Source of the DNA: G020348385 sp964580235
Lineage (GTDB): Bacteria; Acidobacteriota; Aminicenantia; Aminicenantales; Aminicenantaceae
Reading direction: 5' to 3'
Assembly (NCBI GenBank): GCA_964580235.1
Contig: CAZOJY010000050.1
Location: forward strand, 1 to 23,159
DNA: 23,159 bases
Position numbers and translations under genes: made by a program. Positions 8,295 through 15,217 of this stretch are shown here, one piece after another (position 1 is the stretch's first letter; each line of letters opens with the position of its first letter). The notes below the pieces were generated by a model. The model did not search any database. It had not been told where the DNA came from and saw only the letters and a program-made list of their open reading frames with translations.

Positions 8295-8323
8295 TTGACA
8301 CAACGATTATTCAATGTTATATT
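8295..8323 (+). promoter_or_regulatory. Promoter of citrate synthase
   Basis: Perfect TTGACA (8295-8300), a 17-base spacer and TATATT (8318-8323, 5 of 6). Transcription would start near 8330, leaving about 50 bases before the ATG at 8381. This is one of the best promoter matches in the window. Confidence 0.7.
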
Positions 8324-8380
8324 TTTAATCCATCGAATCTATCGAGGGATTTTTTTTCAAATCTTAAAGGAGGAATTTTT

Positions 8381-9685
8381 ATGGCTTCATTAAAGGAAAA
8401 ATTTGCTTCTAAGCTCGGCCCTGTGCGTGACCAAGTTCGCTCTCATATCAAAGAGCACGGGGACGTCGAAATCTCAAAAGTAACAGTTGCTCAAGCATAC
8501 GGCGGAATGCGAGGAGTCAAATGCATGGTGACAGAAACATCGGCTCTTGATCCGTTCGAAGGCATTCGTTTTCGCGGTTACAACATCCCTCAGCTGCGGG
8601 AAAAACTGCCCAAAGCTCCAGGCGGCAAAGAACCCCTTCCAGAGGGAATTTTTCATCTGCTGTTAACCGGAGAACTGCCCACTGAAGAAGATGTCAAAGA
8701 AATCACAAACGAATGGCGCAAACGCAGCACTCTCCCTGACTATTTGATCGACGTGCTCAAGGCCATCCCGAAAGACACCCATCCGATGACCCAATTTTCT
8801 ACAGGAATACTCACTCTTCAGAGAGATTCCATCTTTTCTAAAAAGTACAGAGAAGGCATCAGCAAGATGGAGTACTGGGATCCCATGTTCGAAGATGTGA
8901 TGAACCTTTTGGCCAAGCTTCCCGCGATTGCCTCCTACATCTACCGAAAAAGCTACAAGAACGAGGAACACATCCCCCCCGATCCCAATATAGACTGGGG
9001 TGCAAATTTCGCACACATGATTGGAATAGAGAACGAAGAGTTCAAGGAACTGATGCGGCTGTATCTCGTGCTCCACAGTGACCATGAGGGCGGAAACGTA
9101 TCTGCTCATACCACTCATCTTGTCGGATCTGCTCTTTCTGATGCCTATTATTCTCTCTCAGCAGGCATGAATGGACTGGCCGGACCTCTTCACGGATTGG
9201 CCAACCAGGAAGTGCTTCGCTGGGTCATGAACCTGATGGAGGAATTGGGCGGAGTTCCTGATAAAGAACAGCTCACAAAGTATTGTTGGGACACATTGAA
9301 TTCAGGCAAAGTCATCCCAGGATACGGCCATGCCGTTCTCCGTCAGACCGACCCCCGCTACGCGGCACAGCGTGAATTCGCCCTGAAACACCTGGGTGAT
9401 GACGAGATCTTCCAGGTCGTTAGTGCACTGTATGATATAGTTCCTCCCATTCTGGAAGAACAGGGCAAGGCCAAAAATCCTTGGCCCAACGTGGATGCTC
9501 ACTCCGGCGTTTTGCTTCTCCATTATGGTGTCACGGAATATGATTTTTACACCGTGTTTTTCGGCGTCTCTCGAGCTATCGGAGTCCTTTCATCCCTTAT
9601 TTGGGACAGATCTCTGGGATTGGCTATCGAGAGACCCAAAAGTGTCACCTCCGATTGGATCGCAGAACAGCTCAGAGGCAGATAA
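8381..9685 (+). CDS. gltA: Citrate synthase, eukaryote-like type
   Basis: Condenses acetyl-CoA and oxaloacetate to citrate, the entry step of the TCA cycle. The protein is 434 residues. The three catalytic residues of the pig-heart enzyme (His274, His320, Asp375) correspond to His271 in GPLHGLANQE, His317 in PGYGHAVLRQTDPRY and Asp372 in NVDAHSG, a constant offset of three. LHSDHEGGNVSAHT (231-244) is also near-identical to the mitochondrial form. Most bacterial enzymes are instead of the hexameric, NADH-sensitive type; a eukaryote-like enzyme is also known in Geobacter. ATG 8381 is chosen because AAAGGAGG (8367-8374) precedes it; the frame extends back to 8081 without support. It is monocistronic and converges on the aldehyde dehydrogenase gene. 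Confidence 0.96.
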   Translation: MASLKEKFASKLGPVRDQVRSHIKEHGDVEISKVTVAQAYGGMRGVKCMVTETSALDPFEGIRFRGYNIPQLREKLPKAPGGKEPLPEGIFHLLLTGELPTEEDVKEITNEWRKRSTLPDYLIDVLKAIPKDTHPMTQFSTGILTLQRDSIFSKKYREGISKMEYWDPMFEDVMNLLAKLPAIASYIYRKSYKNEEHIPPDPNIDWGANFAHMIGIENEEFKELMRLYLVLHSDHEGGNVSAHTTHLVGSALSDAYYSLSAGMNGLAGPLHGLANQEVLRWVMNLMEELGGVPDKEQLTKYCWDTLNSGKVIPGYGHAVLRQTDPRYAAQREFALKHLGDDEIFQVVSALYDIVPPILEEQGKAKNPWPNVDAHSGVLLLHYGVTEYDFYTVFFGVSRAIGVLSSLIWDRSLGLAIERPKSVTSDWIAEQLRGR

Positions 9686-9720
9686 ACAGAAGCTGAATCA
9701 AAGGACAGATTACAGAATTT

Positions 9721-9847
9721 ACCTGGATTATCTAAAAGTTTAGATTGCTGCAGCGGCAAAGCAGCGGCCCATGAAGCTGTATTTGAATACTGCGAAGGGG
9801 CTGTAACGAAGCCGATGTAGAGAGATCAGCTTTTAGATAATTCAGGT
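9721..9847. repeat. Foldback element between convergent genes (structured RNA or MITE-like)
   Basis: The arms CCTGGATTATCTAAAAG (9722-9738) and CTTTTAGATAATTCAGG (9830-9846) match at 16 of 17 positions. The one mismatch becomes a G-U pair in a plus-strand RNA, and further pairs extend the stem to about 20. Inside are smaller hairpins: GCTGC/GCAGC, GTATT-TG-AATAC and GGCT/AGCC. TTA flanks both ends (9719-9721 and 9847-9849); the right-hand TTA is the aldehyde dehydrogenase stop codon. It is too large for a simple terminator. It could be a miniature inverted-repeat element or a structured RNA. Confidence 0.5.
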
Positions 9848-11268
9848 TAAAGTTCAGGGAGGTAAAAGCAGATAACCTTAGGTTCGGTCATTTCTTGGAG
9901 GACAAACTTGATCCCCTCCCGGCCCAAACCTGAATACTTGACCCCTCCAAACGGCATCGAATCCAGTCTGTAGTCGGTAGAATCGTTGATCATCACCCCG
10001 CCGCACTCGAGCTCATAGGCAGCTTTGAAAGCGATATCGACATTGCGCGTAAATATCGCCGCATGAAGCCCGAACGGCATGGCATTCGCTTTTTTAACAG
10101 CCTCATCTATGCCGCACACAGAATACAGATTCACGGTCGGCCCGAAAACCTCCTCACAGTGAATCGCCGCATCCCCTGGAACGTTTTCCAATACCGTGGG
10201 CTCTACAAGGGCATCCCGGCGATTTCCTCCAGCAAGGATTTTTGCTCCTTTTTTTTCGGCCTCTTTTATCCAGTTTTCCACCCGTTTGGCTTCACTCTCT
10301 GTGATCATCGGACCCATATCGGTCTCGTCGTTCAGTTTATCCCCGATTTTATATTTTATAGTTCTCCGTACAAATTTATCCCGAAATTCCTGATAGATAT
10401 TCTCATGGATATACAGACGCTGAACACCGATGCAGTTCTGTCCGGCCGCCCAAAAAGCACCAGATACACAGGATTCCGCCGCCCACTTCAGATCGGCATC
10501 TTCCCAGACGATTACAGGAGAATCAGATCCCAGCTCCATCCCGATTTTTTTAATCCCGGCCAGCCGGGATATCCTCTTTCCAGCCGCGATGCCTCCTGTA
10601 AATGAGATCATCCTCACCCGCTCATCTCTTACCAGAGAATCCCCAATGACACTTCCATATCCCGTGATCACCTGAAGCACCAGAGGAGGCAGACCGGCTT
10701 CCAAAAAAACCTCAGCCAGTTTCAGGGCAGAAAGCGGGGTTAAGGTGGCAGGTTTCAGGATGACAGAATTTCCTGCCGCGATGGCCGGACCCAGCTTATG
10801 AGCGACAAGATTCAGGGGATCATTAAAGGGCGTGATTGCCAGGACGACTCCGATCGGGAACCGGTAATAATAGCCCTGGCGTTTTTCCCCTCCCGGGAAG
10901 GAGTCAAAAGGAATGGTTTCCCCAAAAATGCGCTTGGATTCCTCGGCAGACACCATCAATGTGTTGACACACCGGGAGGCCTCTTTGCGGGCTTCTCGAA
11001 TGGTCTTGGATCCCTCCCGCGCAATAGTCGTTGCAAAATCTTCGAGATTCTCCGACACAAGCGCGGCAGTTTTGAAAAGCACCTGCGCTCTATCGAACAC
11101 GCTCATTTTCCTGGCCACTCCGAACCCGCGGACAGAGGCTTCCAGGGCTGTTTCCACATCCTGGCCAGTGGCACTGGGGACGCTGTCGATGATTGAATTA
11201 TCAAACGGATCACAAACCTCGATCTTTTTTTCCCGATCCACCCACTCGCCTGCAAGCAGCATCTTCAT
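9847..11268 (-). CDS. NAD(P)-dependent aldehyde dehydrogenase
   Basis: Cytoplasmic enzyme that oxidises an aldehyde to its acid; 473 residues, the usual length. Catalytic Cys279 lies in GQNCIGVQR, the general base Glu245 in MELGSDSP, Asn149 in PFND, and Lys172 in LKPATLTP contacts the cofactor. FTGGIAAGK (223-231) is the cofactor loop. The sequence resembles the lactaldehyde/succinate-semialdehyde/non-phosphorylating glyceraldehyde-3-phosphate group; the substrate cannot be read from it. Its ATG overlaps the homoserine dehydrogenase stop by four bases (ATGA), so the two are translationally coupled. Given that partner, aspartate semialdehyde or a related amino-acid aldehyde is a reasonable guess. 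No terminator other than the foldback element is seen after it. Confidence 0.93.
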   Translation of the reverse strand: MKMLLAGEWVDREKKIEVCDPFDNSIIDSVPSATGQDVETALEASVRGFGVARKMSVFDRAQVLFKTAALVSENLEDFATTIAREGSKTIREARKEASRCVNTLMVSAEESKRIFGETIPFDSFPGGEKRQGYYYRFPIGVVLAITPFNDPLNLVAHKLGPAIAAGNSVILKPATLTPLSALKLAEVFLEAGLPPLVLQVITGYGSVIGDSLVRDERVRMISFTGGIAAGKRISRLAGIKKIGMELGSDSPVIVWEDADLKWAAESCVSGAFWAAGQNCIGVQRLYIHENIYQEFRDKFVRRTIKYKIGDKLNDETDMGPMITESEAKRVENWIKEAEKKGAKILAGGNRRDALVEPTVLENVPGDAAIHCEEVFGPTVNLYSVCGIDEAVKKANAMPFGLHAAIFTRNVDIAFKAAYELECGGVMINDSTDYRLDSMPFGGVKYSGLGREGIKFVLQEMTEPKVICFYLPEL

Positions 11269-12284
11269 TTTTGGCCTCCGATGGCTATCAAATCAACAAG
11301 CATGCTGTAACCTGTGGCTTTTTTGCCTGCACCTGGCCCGACGACCGTCACATCTCCCAGGGTGTCGGTCGTAATGGTGACCGCGTTGGAGGCTCCCATA
11401 ATCGAAGCCAACGGGTGCACAAGATCGATTTCTTCTGGCGCAACCGAAGCTTTCACGGCGCTGCCCTCCCGCCAGACCTTGCCGATCAGCTTGAACCGTT
11501 TGTTTCTCTCTTTAGCCTCGTTTATCGCAGCAGCCGTGATGCCGGTTATCCCTGTGCAGGGGTAATCAAAGGGTCTCCCGTCTGCTTCAAAGACATACTT
11601 AGCCAGGATGGTCACTTTGGCCAGGGCATCCCACCCCAGAACATCAGCATCCGGAACAGCTTCGGCATAACCCAGCTCCTGGGCTTTTTTAAGCGCCTCT
11701 TCATAGGAAAGCCCTTCTTCCATCCGTGTCAGGATATAATTTGTCGTCCCGTTTAAGATCCCCTTTATTTCTTGGATAGTGCAGCCCGCTAGATTTTCCC
11801 GGATGAAATTGATGAGGGGTGTTCCGCTCATAACCGTCCCTTCGAACAAAAACCGGACTCCATTTTCCTCCGCCAATTTGGTCAAGCTTTTGAAGTTGAG
11901 GGCAACCGGTCCCTTATTAGTAGTGACAACATGCATCCCGCGCTCGATGGCTTTCCGGATGTGCGCGGTTGCCGGCTCCGCTGTTTCTATATTGGTGTAC
12001 GTGGCCTCGCATATCACATCGGCTTCCGCCTGTTGAATCATATCCAATGCATTACCTTCAAACGTTACTCCCGGCCAACCTGAAAGAGAATTTCCGCCGG
12101 CTTTATCCAGCGCTTCTTGGAGATCTATCCCTTCCGGGTTGTAAACACTGCCCTTGATTTTATCTGCAATGCCCACAGCCTGAATATTTAGACCATACAT
12201 ATTTAAAAGCTTTTCTTTTTTCTGCACGAGAAGTTCTGCCAGTCCCTGACCAACCGTCCCAAAACCGATAAAAAGTAAACGCAT
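11265..12284 (-). CDS. hom: Homoserine dehydrogenase, short form without ACT domain
   Basis: Interconverts aspartate 4-semialdehyde and homoserine with NAD(P)H. The 339 residues begin with the Rossmann motif GFGTVGQG (7-14). TTNKGP (121-126) carries a conserved Lys, followed by GILNGTTNYILTRM (175-188) and the active-site stretch GYAEAVPDADVLGWDALAK (205-223) with Glu208, Asp219 and Lys223. The family norm there is closer to EADP, so EAVP is a small departure. There is no C-terminal ACT domain, hence probably no threonine feedback. ATG 12282-12284 has AGGAGG just upstream. It is first in a pair with the aldehyde dehydrogenase and not next to threonine genes, which makes a role other than threonine/methionine synthesis possible. 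Confidence 0.92.
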   Translation of the reverse strand: MRLLFIGFGTVGQGLAELLVQKKEKLLNMYGLNIQAVGIADKIKGSVYNPEGIDLQEALDKAGGNSLSGWPGVTFEGNALDMIQQAEADVICEATYTNIETAEPATAHIRKAIERGMHVVTTNKGPVALNFKSLTKLAEENGVRFLFEGTVMSGTPLINFIRENLAGCTIQEIKGILNGTTNYILTRMEEGLSYEEALKKAQELGYAEAVPDADVLGWDALAKVTILAKYVFEADGRPFDYPCTGITGITAAAINEAKERNKRFKLIGKVWREGSAVKASVAPEEIDLVHPLASIMGASNAVTITTDTLGDVTVVGPGAGKKATGYSMLVDLIAIGGQK

Positions 12285-12400
12285 GACTAACCTCCTGAGA
12301 AATATCCGGAATCTGAGATTTCGATTCCATCGGTATTTTTAACCCTTCGGGCCGTAAATAATCCAGGAAAAGAACTGGCTGCCTTAAAAAAATTCAATAA

Positions 12401-12455
12401 CACACAGGTCGGTTTAAGTCAATATCAATTTGGACTTGAAGCAATGGCTTTTTTC
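12401..12455. repeat. Left copy of the 55-bp duplicated contig end
   Basis: Identical over all 55 bases to 12556-12610 on the far side of the N run. This is the expected sign of two overlapping contigs that were joined with a fixed gap instead of merged, not of a biological repeat. Confidence 0.85.
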
Positions 12456-12555
12456 NNNNNNNNNNNNNNNNNNNNNNNNNNNNNNNNNNNNNNNNNNNNN
12501 NNNNNNNNNNNNNNNNNNNNNNNNNNNNNNNNNNNNNNNNNNNNNNNNNNNNNNN
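12456..12555. other. Scaffold gap of 100 N, probably artificial
   Basis: Exactly 100 N, a conventional placeholder length. The identical flanks indicate a negative true gap size, so no sequence is likely missing here. Confidence 0.85.
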
Positions 12556-12610
12556 CACACAGGTCGGTTTAAGTCAATATCAATTTGGACTTGAAGCAAT
12601 GGCTTTTTTC
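12556..12610. repeat. Right copy of the 55-bp duplicated contig end
   Basis: Same 55 bases as 12401-12455. An inverted pair TTTAAGTC (12568-12575) and GACTTGAA (12588-12595), 7 of 8 matched with a 12-base spacer, lies inside and could be an operator. Confidence 0.85.
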
Positions 12611-12619
12611 CAATACAAT
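12591..12619 (+). promoter_or_regulatory. Possible promoter of the five-gene operon
   Basis: TTGAAG (12591-12596), a 17-base spacer and TACAAT (12614-12619, 5 of 6). Its -35 overlaps the right arm of the dyad at 12568-12595. On the minus strand the left arm carries TTGACT (12417-12422 in the left copy), which could serve homoserine dehydrogenase, so one regulator could control both directions. Confidence 0.4.
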
Positions 12620-12699
12620 TTAAACCCTCAATGGGATATTTTTTAGAACCTTATTGCAGCCATCCCGATAAAACCGGACCACAACGATGAGGAGGACGA

Positions 12700-13941
12700 A
12701 TGCATTTTAAATTCTTATCCGGTAGAGAGCTCAAAGCAATGGATGCGCTTCTGGAATATTACGGAGGCGCAAAAGCCATTTCCGAAAAAATCGAATCCAT
12801 GCGGGATTACAACACAAGGAAGATGATTGCTGAGGGAAAAGGATTCGGAGATCTTCTGGAAAAGTCGGAGAAATATGTTCAAAAATTTGCCAAGGTCGAG
12901 GAATTCATCGAGGCGAACCAATTGACCTTCGACAAAAAAGGAGTATGCACGACGCAAGTCTCCGGATTTCAAGGGGCGCGCCCGACCTTTTATGCCATCA
13001 AGGACATAACAGAAACCGGAAATGTTCTATTTCCGGCGGAAATGATTTCTGTGGTCGGACTGACAGACACCTATGTCTACGGTGGGGATCTGATCACGAC
13101 GCTTGCTCTCGCAGAAAACCTGCTCGGAGCCAGCAAGTTCTGCTCGACAAACCTCCTGGGAACACCTCTTCCTGAGGAGCGCTTCTCCCGTGTTGAGGGC
13201 ATAACGGGAGAAACCTTTGAAAGGAGAGACCTGGGCAGCGGTATGAGTCAAATCATCCTGAAGAACATGGGGACACCCTATGGCAACCTGGGGGGAGTGG
13301 AAGTCGGAAACAACAATCACCTTGTCTACCTGGACGGCATCACCCGGGCTGCCCTGGAGACCGGCGCCAACTTTTTTTTGAATCCCAGTTGGTCCACGAT
13401 TGTTGCAGCCTGCTATTACGCTAGAGAAATTCCCAATCTGTCCTTCAAAATCTCGATGCTTCTTTCTACACAAAATATCATTCAGCTCCGCATGCTGATG
13501 AACATCTTCAAAGAATATCTGCGAGAGGACGGCACTACACCCATTTATGAAATCAATATCGGGAATGCGGCAACCGCTGAAACCTTCATCCAATGCAGTA
13601 AGGAGATGGAAGCATCAGGCCTTGATATTTCCCTGGCAGCTCACCTCAGAATCAATCCTGACCTCGGAATGGAAAATTTCAACTGGACCGACAATGCCCA
13701 TAAGGTTCTCGATTCTGAAAAGGACATAACCATAAAGTATGAGAGCGACGGGGAGGCACGTCCGTTTGATACCATGGAAGCCTATTTCCTTTCAGATGAA
13801 GAGAGAAATGAAAAGGCTACATTGATCGGCAATGTCATCTATTACAAATGTGTGCGATGCGACTTGGATGCCAAAGAAATCATGGCCAGGGGACATGAGG
13901 CACGGTTCGCAAAAGTGTCCTATGCCAGGAAAAAAGAATAG
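12700..13941 (+). CDS. Unrecognised 413-aa protein heading an amino-acid enzyme operon
   Basis: I do not recognise this family. It is a soluble protein without a signal peptide or membrane helix. The first 70 residues are helical and charged; the rest alternates hydrophobic strands and helices in a way that suggests an alpha/beta barrel or similar enzyme fold. Notable stretches are VVGLTDTYVYGGDLITTLAL (about 118-137), GGVEVGNNNHLVYLDG (about 199-214), EINIGNAATAETFIQC (about 282-297) and a closing YYKCVRCDLDAKEI with a CxxC pair (about 383-396). The conserved-looking Gly, Asn and Cys positions suggest catalysis. ATG 12700 is well supported by GAGGAGG (12689-12695). It is the first of five closely spaced plus-strand genes and divergent from homoserine dehydrogenase, so it probably acts in the same amino-acid pathway. 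Confidence 0.85.
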   Translation: MHFKFLSGRELKAMDALLEYYGGAKAISEKIESMRDYNTRKMIAEGKGFGDLLEKSEKYVQKFAKVEEFIEANQLTFDKKGVCTTQVSGFQGARPTFYAIKDITETGNVLFPAEMISVVGLTDTYVYGGDLITTLALAENLLGASKFCSTNLLGTPLPEERFSRVEGITGETFERRDLGSGMSQIILKNMGTPYGNLGGVEVGNNNHLVYLDGITRAALETGANFFLNPSWSTIVAACYYAREIPNLSFKISMLLSTQNIIQLRMLMNIFKEYLREDGTTPIYEINIGNAATAETFIQCSKEMEASGLDISLAAHLRINPDLGMENFNWTDNAHKVLDSEKDITIKYESDGEARPFDTMEAYFLSDEERNEKATLIGNVIYYKCVRCDLDAKEIMARGHEARFAKVSYARKKE

Positions 13942-13967
13942 CGAGCCTGTCCGGCAGGAGACAATCC

Positions 13968-14759
13968 ATGAATCTTGGGATTAAAGACAAAACAGCCCTT
14001 GTGACGGCCTCCAGCCGGGGTTTGGGAAAGGCTATCGCTCTCCAACTGTCAAGAGAAGGTGCAAAGTTGGCCATCTGTGCCAGAGGAGAACAAGACCTCC
14101 TGCGGACAAAAAAAGAAATTGTAGAAAGAGCAGGCGGGCAGATCTTGGCTCATCCAGCAGACGTCACGGACAAAACTCAAGTAAAAAAATTGTTCACACA
14201 TGTGGTCGACATCTATGGAACTGTCGACATACTTATCTGCAACGCGGGAGGGCCGCCATCCGGGATGGCCGATGATTTTGGCTTGGATGATTACCTCAAG
14301 GCCCTGAAACAAAACCTGCTGAGCACGGTGAATCTCTGTTACGAGGCCATCCCCCATATGAAAAAACAGAAATGGGGACGAATCGTCAACCTGACATCAG
14401 TTTCGGCCAAACAACCCATTGAAAACCTGATCCTGTCAAACACGGCAAGAGCCGGGGTCCTGGGATTTTCTAAATCTCTATCCAACCAGCTGGCTCCCTT
14501 TGGCATTACGGTCAATTCAGTTTGTCCAGGATACACGAGAACCGAACGGGTAGAAAATTTGGCTAAATCTTTTGAGGAAGCAGGGAAGGGATCTGTTCAA
14601 AATTTTTTCCAGAATATCGAAAAAGTCATCCCGATGGGGCGCTTGGGCCGTCCGTACGAGATTGCCAGTGCCGTGGTTTTCCTCTGTTCAGAAGCCGCAA
14701 GTTATATAACCGGAGTCGCGCTTCAGGTTGACGGAGGTTATGTCAAATCAATCGTGTAA
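13968..14759 (+). CDS. SDR-family oxidoreductase lacking the canonical Tyr/Lys
   Basis: A 263-residue short-chain dehydrogenase-like protein resembling 3-oxoacyl-ACP reductases. The cofactor motif reads TASSRGLG (13-20) where TGxxxGxG is usual, NAG is at 92-94, and the end VALQVDGGYVKS is typical. Where classical members have YxxxK, this one has SNTAR, that is Ser157 and Arg161. The same replacement occurs in a recognised SDR subgroup of beta-ketoacyl reductase-like proteins, so it is probably a functional variant with different chemistry and not a broken gene. The ribosome site AGGAG is well placed, 26 bp after the previous stop. The substrate is unknown; an NAD(P)-linked step in the cluster's pathway is likely. 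Confidence 0.88.
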   Translation: MNLGIKDKTALVTASSRGLGKAIALQLSREGAKLAICARGEQDLLRTKKEIVERAGGQILAHPADVTDKTQVKKLFTHVVDIYGTVDILICNAGGPPSGMADDFGLDDYLKALKQNLLSTVNLCYEAIPHMKKQKWGRIVNLTSVSAKQPIENLILSNTARAGVLGFSKSLSNQLAPFGITVNSVCPGYTRTERVENLAKSFEEAGKGSVQNFFQNIEKVIPMGRLGRPYEIASAVVFLCSEAASYITGVALQVDGGYVKSIV

Positions 14760-14793
14760 GATTGCTTCGGCCCTCCGAGGCTCGCGATGACAA
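14759..14793. repeat. REP-like repeat between SDR and cupin genes
   Basis: Begins GATTGCTTCGG and ends CTCGCGATGACAA, matching the core of the element at 6565-6640. It includes a small CCTC/GAGG hairpin. It fills most of the 51-bp space before the cupin ATG and supplies a misleading upstream ATG at 14787. Confidence 0.4.
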
Positions 14794-14810
14794 TAGAAAG
14801 GAAGAATCAC

Positions 14811-15170
14811 ATGAAAAATTTAATGGATCAATGGGAAGGAACCCCTTATCCAGAGATGATAAGAAATCTCCCTGAAATCGACATCCCGCTGGAGGGAATC
14901 AAGGGATGGCTGCTCCAGAGCACCGACAAGCAGGTTGTTCTCTTTGACATCCAACCCGTGGGAAAGGTCCCCCCCCACTCCCACTGCAGCCAGTGGGGAG
15001 TTGTGTTCGAAGGGGAAATGTCCTTGACCATCGGAGAAGAGACCAAAATATACCGGAAGGGAGACTGGTATTTTATTCCCGAAGGGATAGAACATTCCGC
15101 AACGTTCCTCAGCCGCGTCCAGGTTATGGACATTTTTGATGCTTCCGACCGCTATTCTGCAAAAAAATGA
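14811..15170 (+). CDS. Small cupin-domain protein
   Basis: A single beta-barrel cupin of 119 residues. Cupin motif 1 is PPHSHCSQWGVVFEGEM (54-70), with His56, His58 and Glu68 as likely metal ligands; motif 2 is DWYFIPEGIEHSA (85-97) with His95. Single-domain cupins of this size act as isomerases, lyases, dioxygenases or ligand-binding proteins, and sequence alone does not separate these. I chose ATG 14811 because AAAGGAAG lies seven bases upstream; the ATG at 14787 in the same frame lies within the REP-like repeat. It is third in the five-gene operon, so a metal-dependent step on a pathway intermediate, or a sensing role, is plausible. Confidence 0.85.
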   Translation: MKNLMDQWEGTPYPEMIRNLPEIDIPLEGIKGWLLQSTDKQVVLFDIQPVGKVPPHSHCSQWGVVFEGEMSLTIGEETKIYRKGDWYFIPEGIEHSATFLSRVQVMDIFDASDRYSAKK

Positions 15171-15217
15171 CATGCGAAGCTGAGGATTAACTCGATAATT
15201 CGGTAGAGGATAAATTT

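Larger units (their letters stand above)
12285..12699. other. Divergent intergenic region containing a scaffold gap
   Basis: Separates homoserine dehydrogenase from the five-gene plus-strand operon. It contains 100 N (12456-12555) between two identical 55-bp copies; merging them leaves about 260 bp. No gene is seen; an apparent frame through the Ns is an artefact. It holds the promoter and dyad described separately. Confidence 0.8.

Noticed and set aside
9721..9847. Reading the foldback as an integron attC site
   Set aside because: The required GTTRRRY/RYYYAAC core sites are not at its ends, and no integrase or cassette pattern is near.
12414..12599. Apparent minus-strand frame through the N run
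   Set aside because: It is created by the Ns and the duplicated contig ends.
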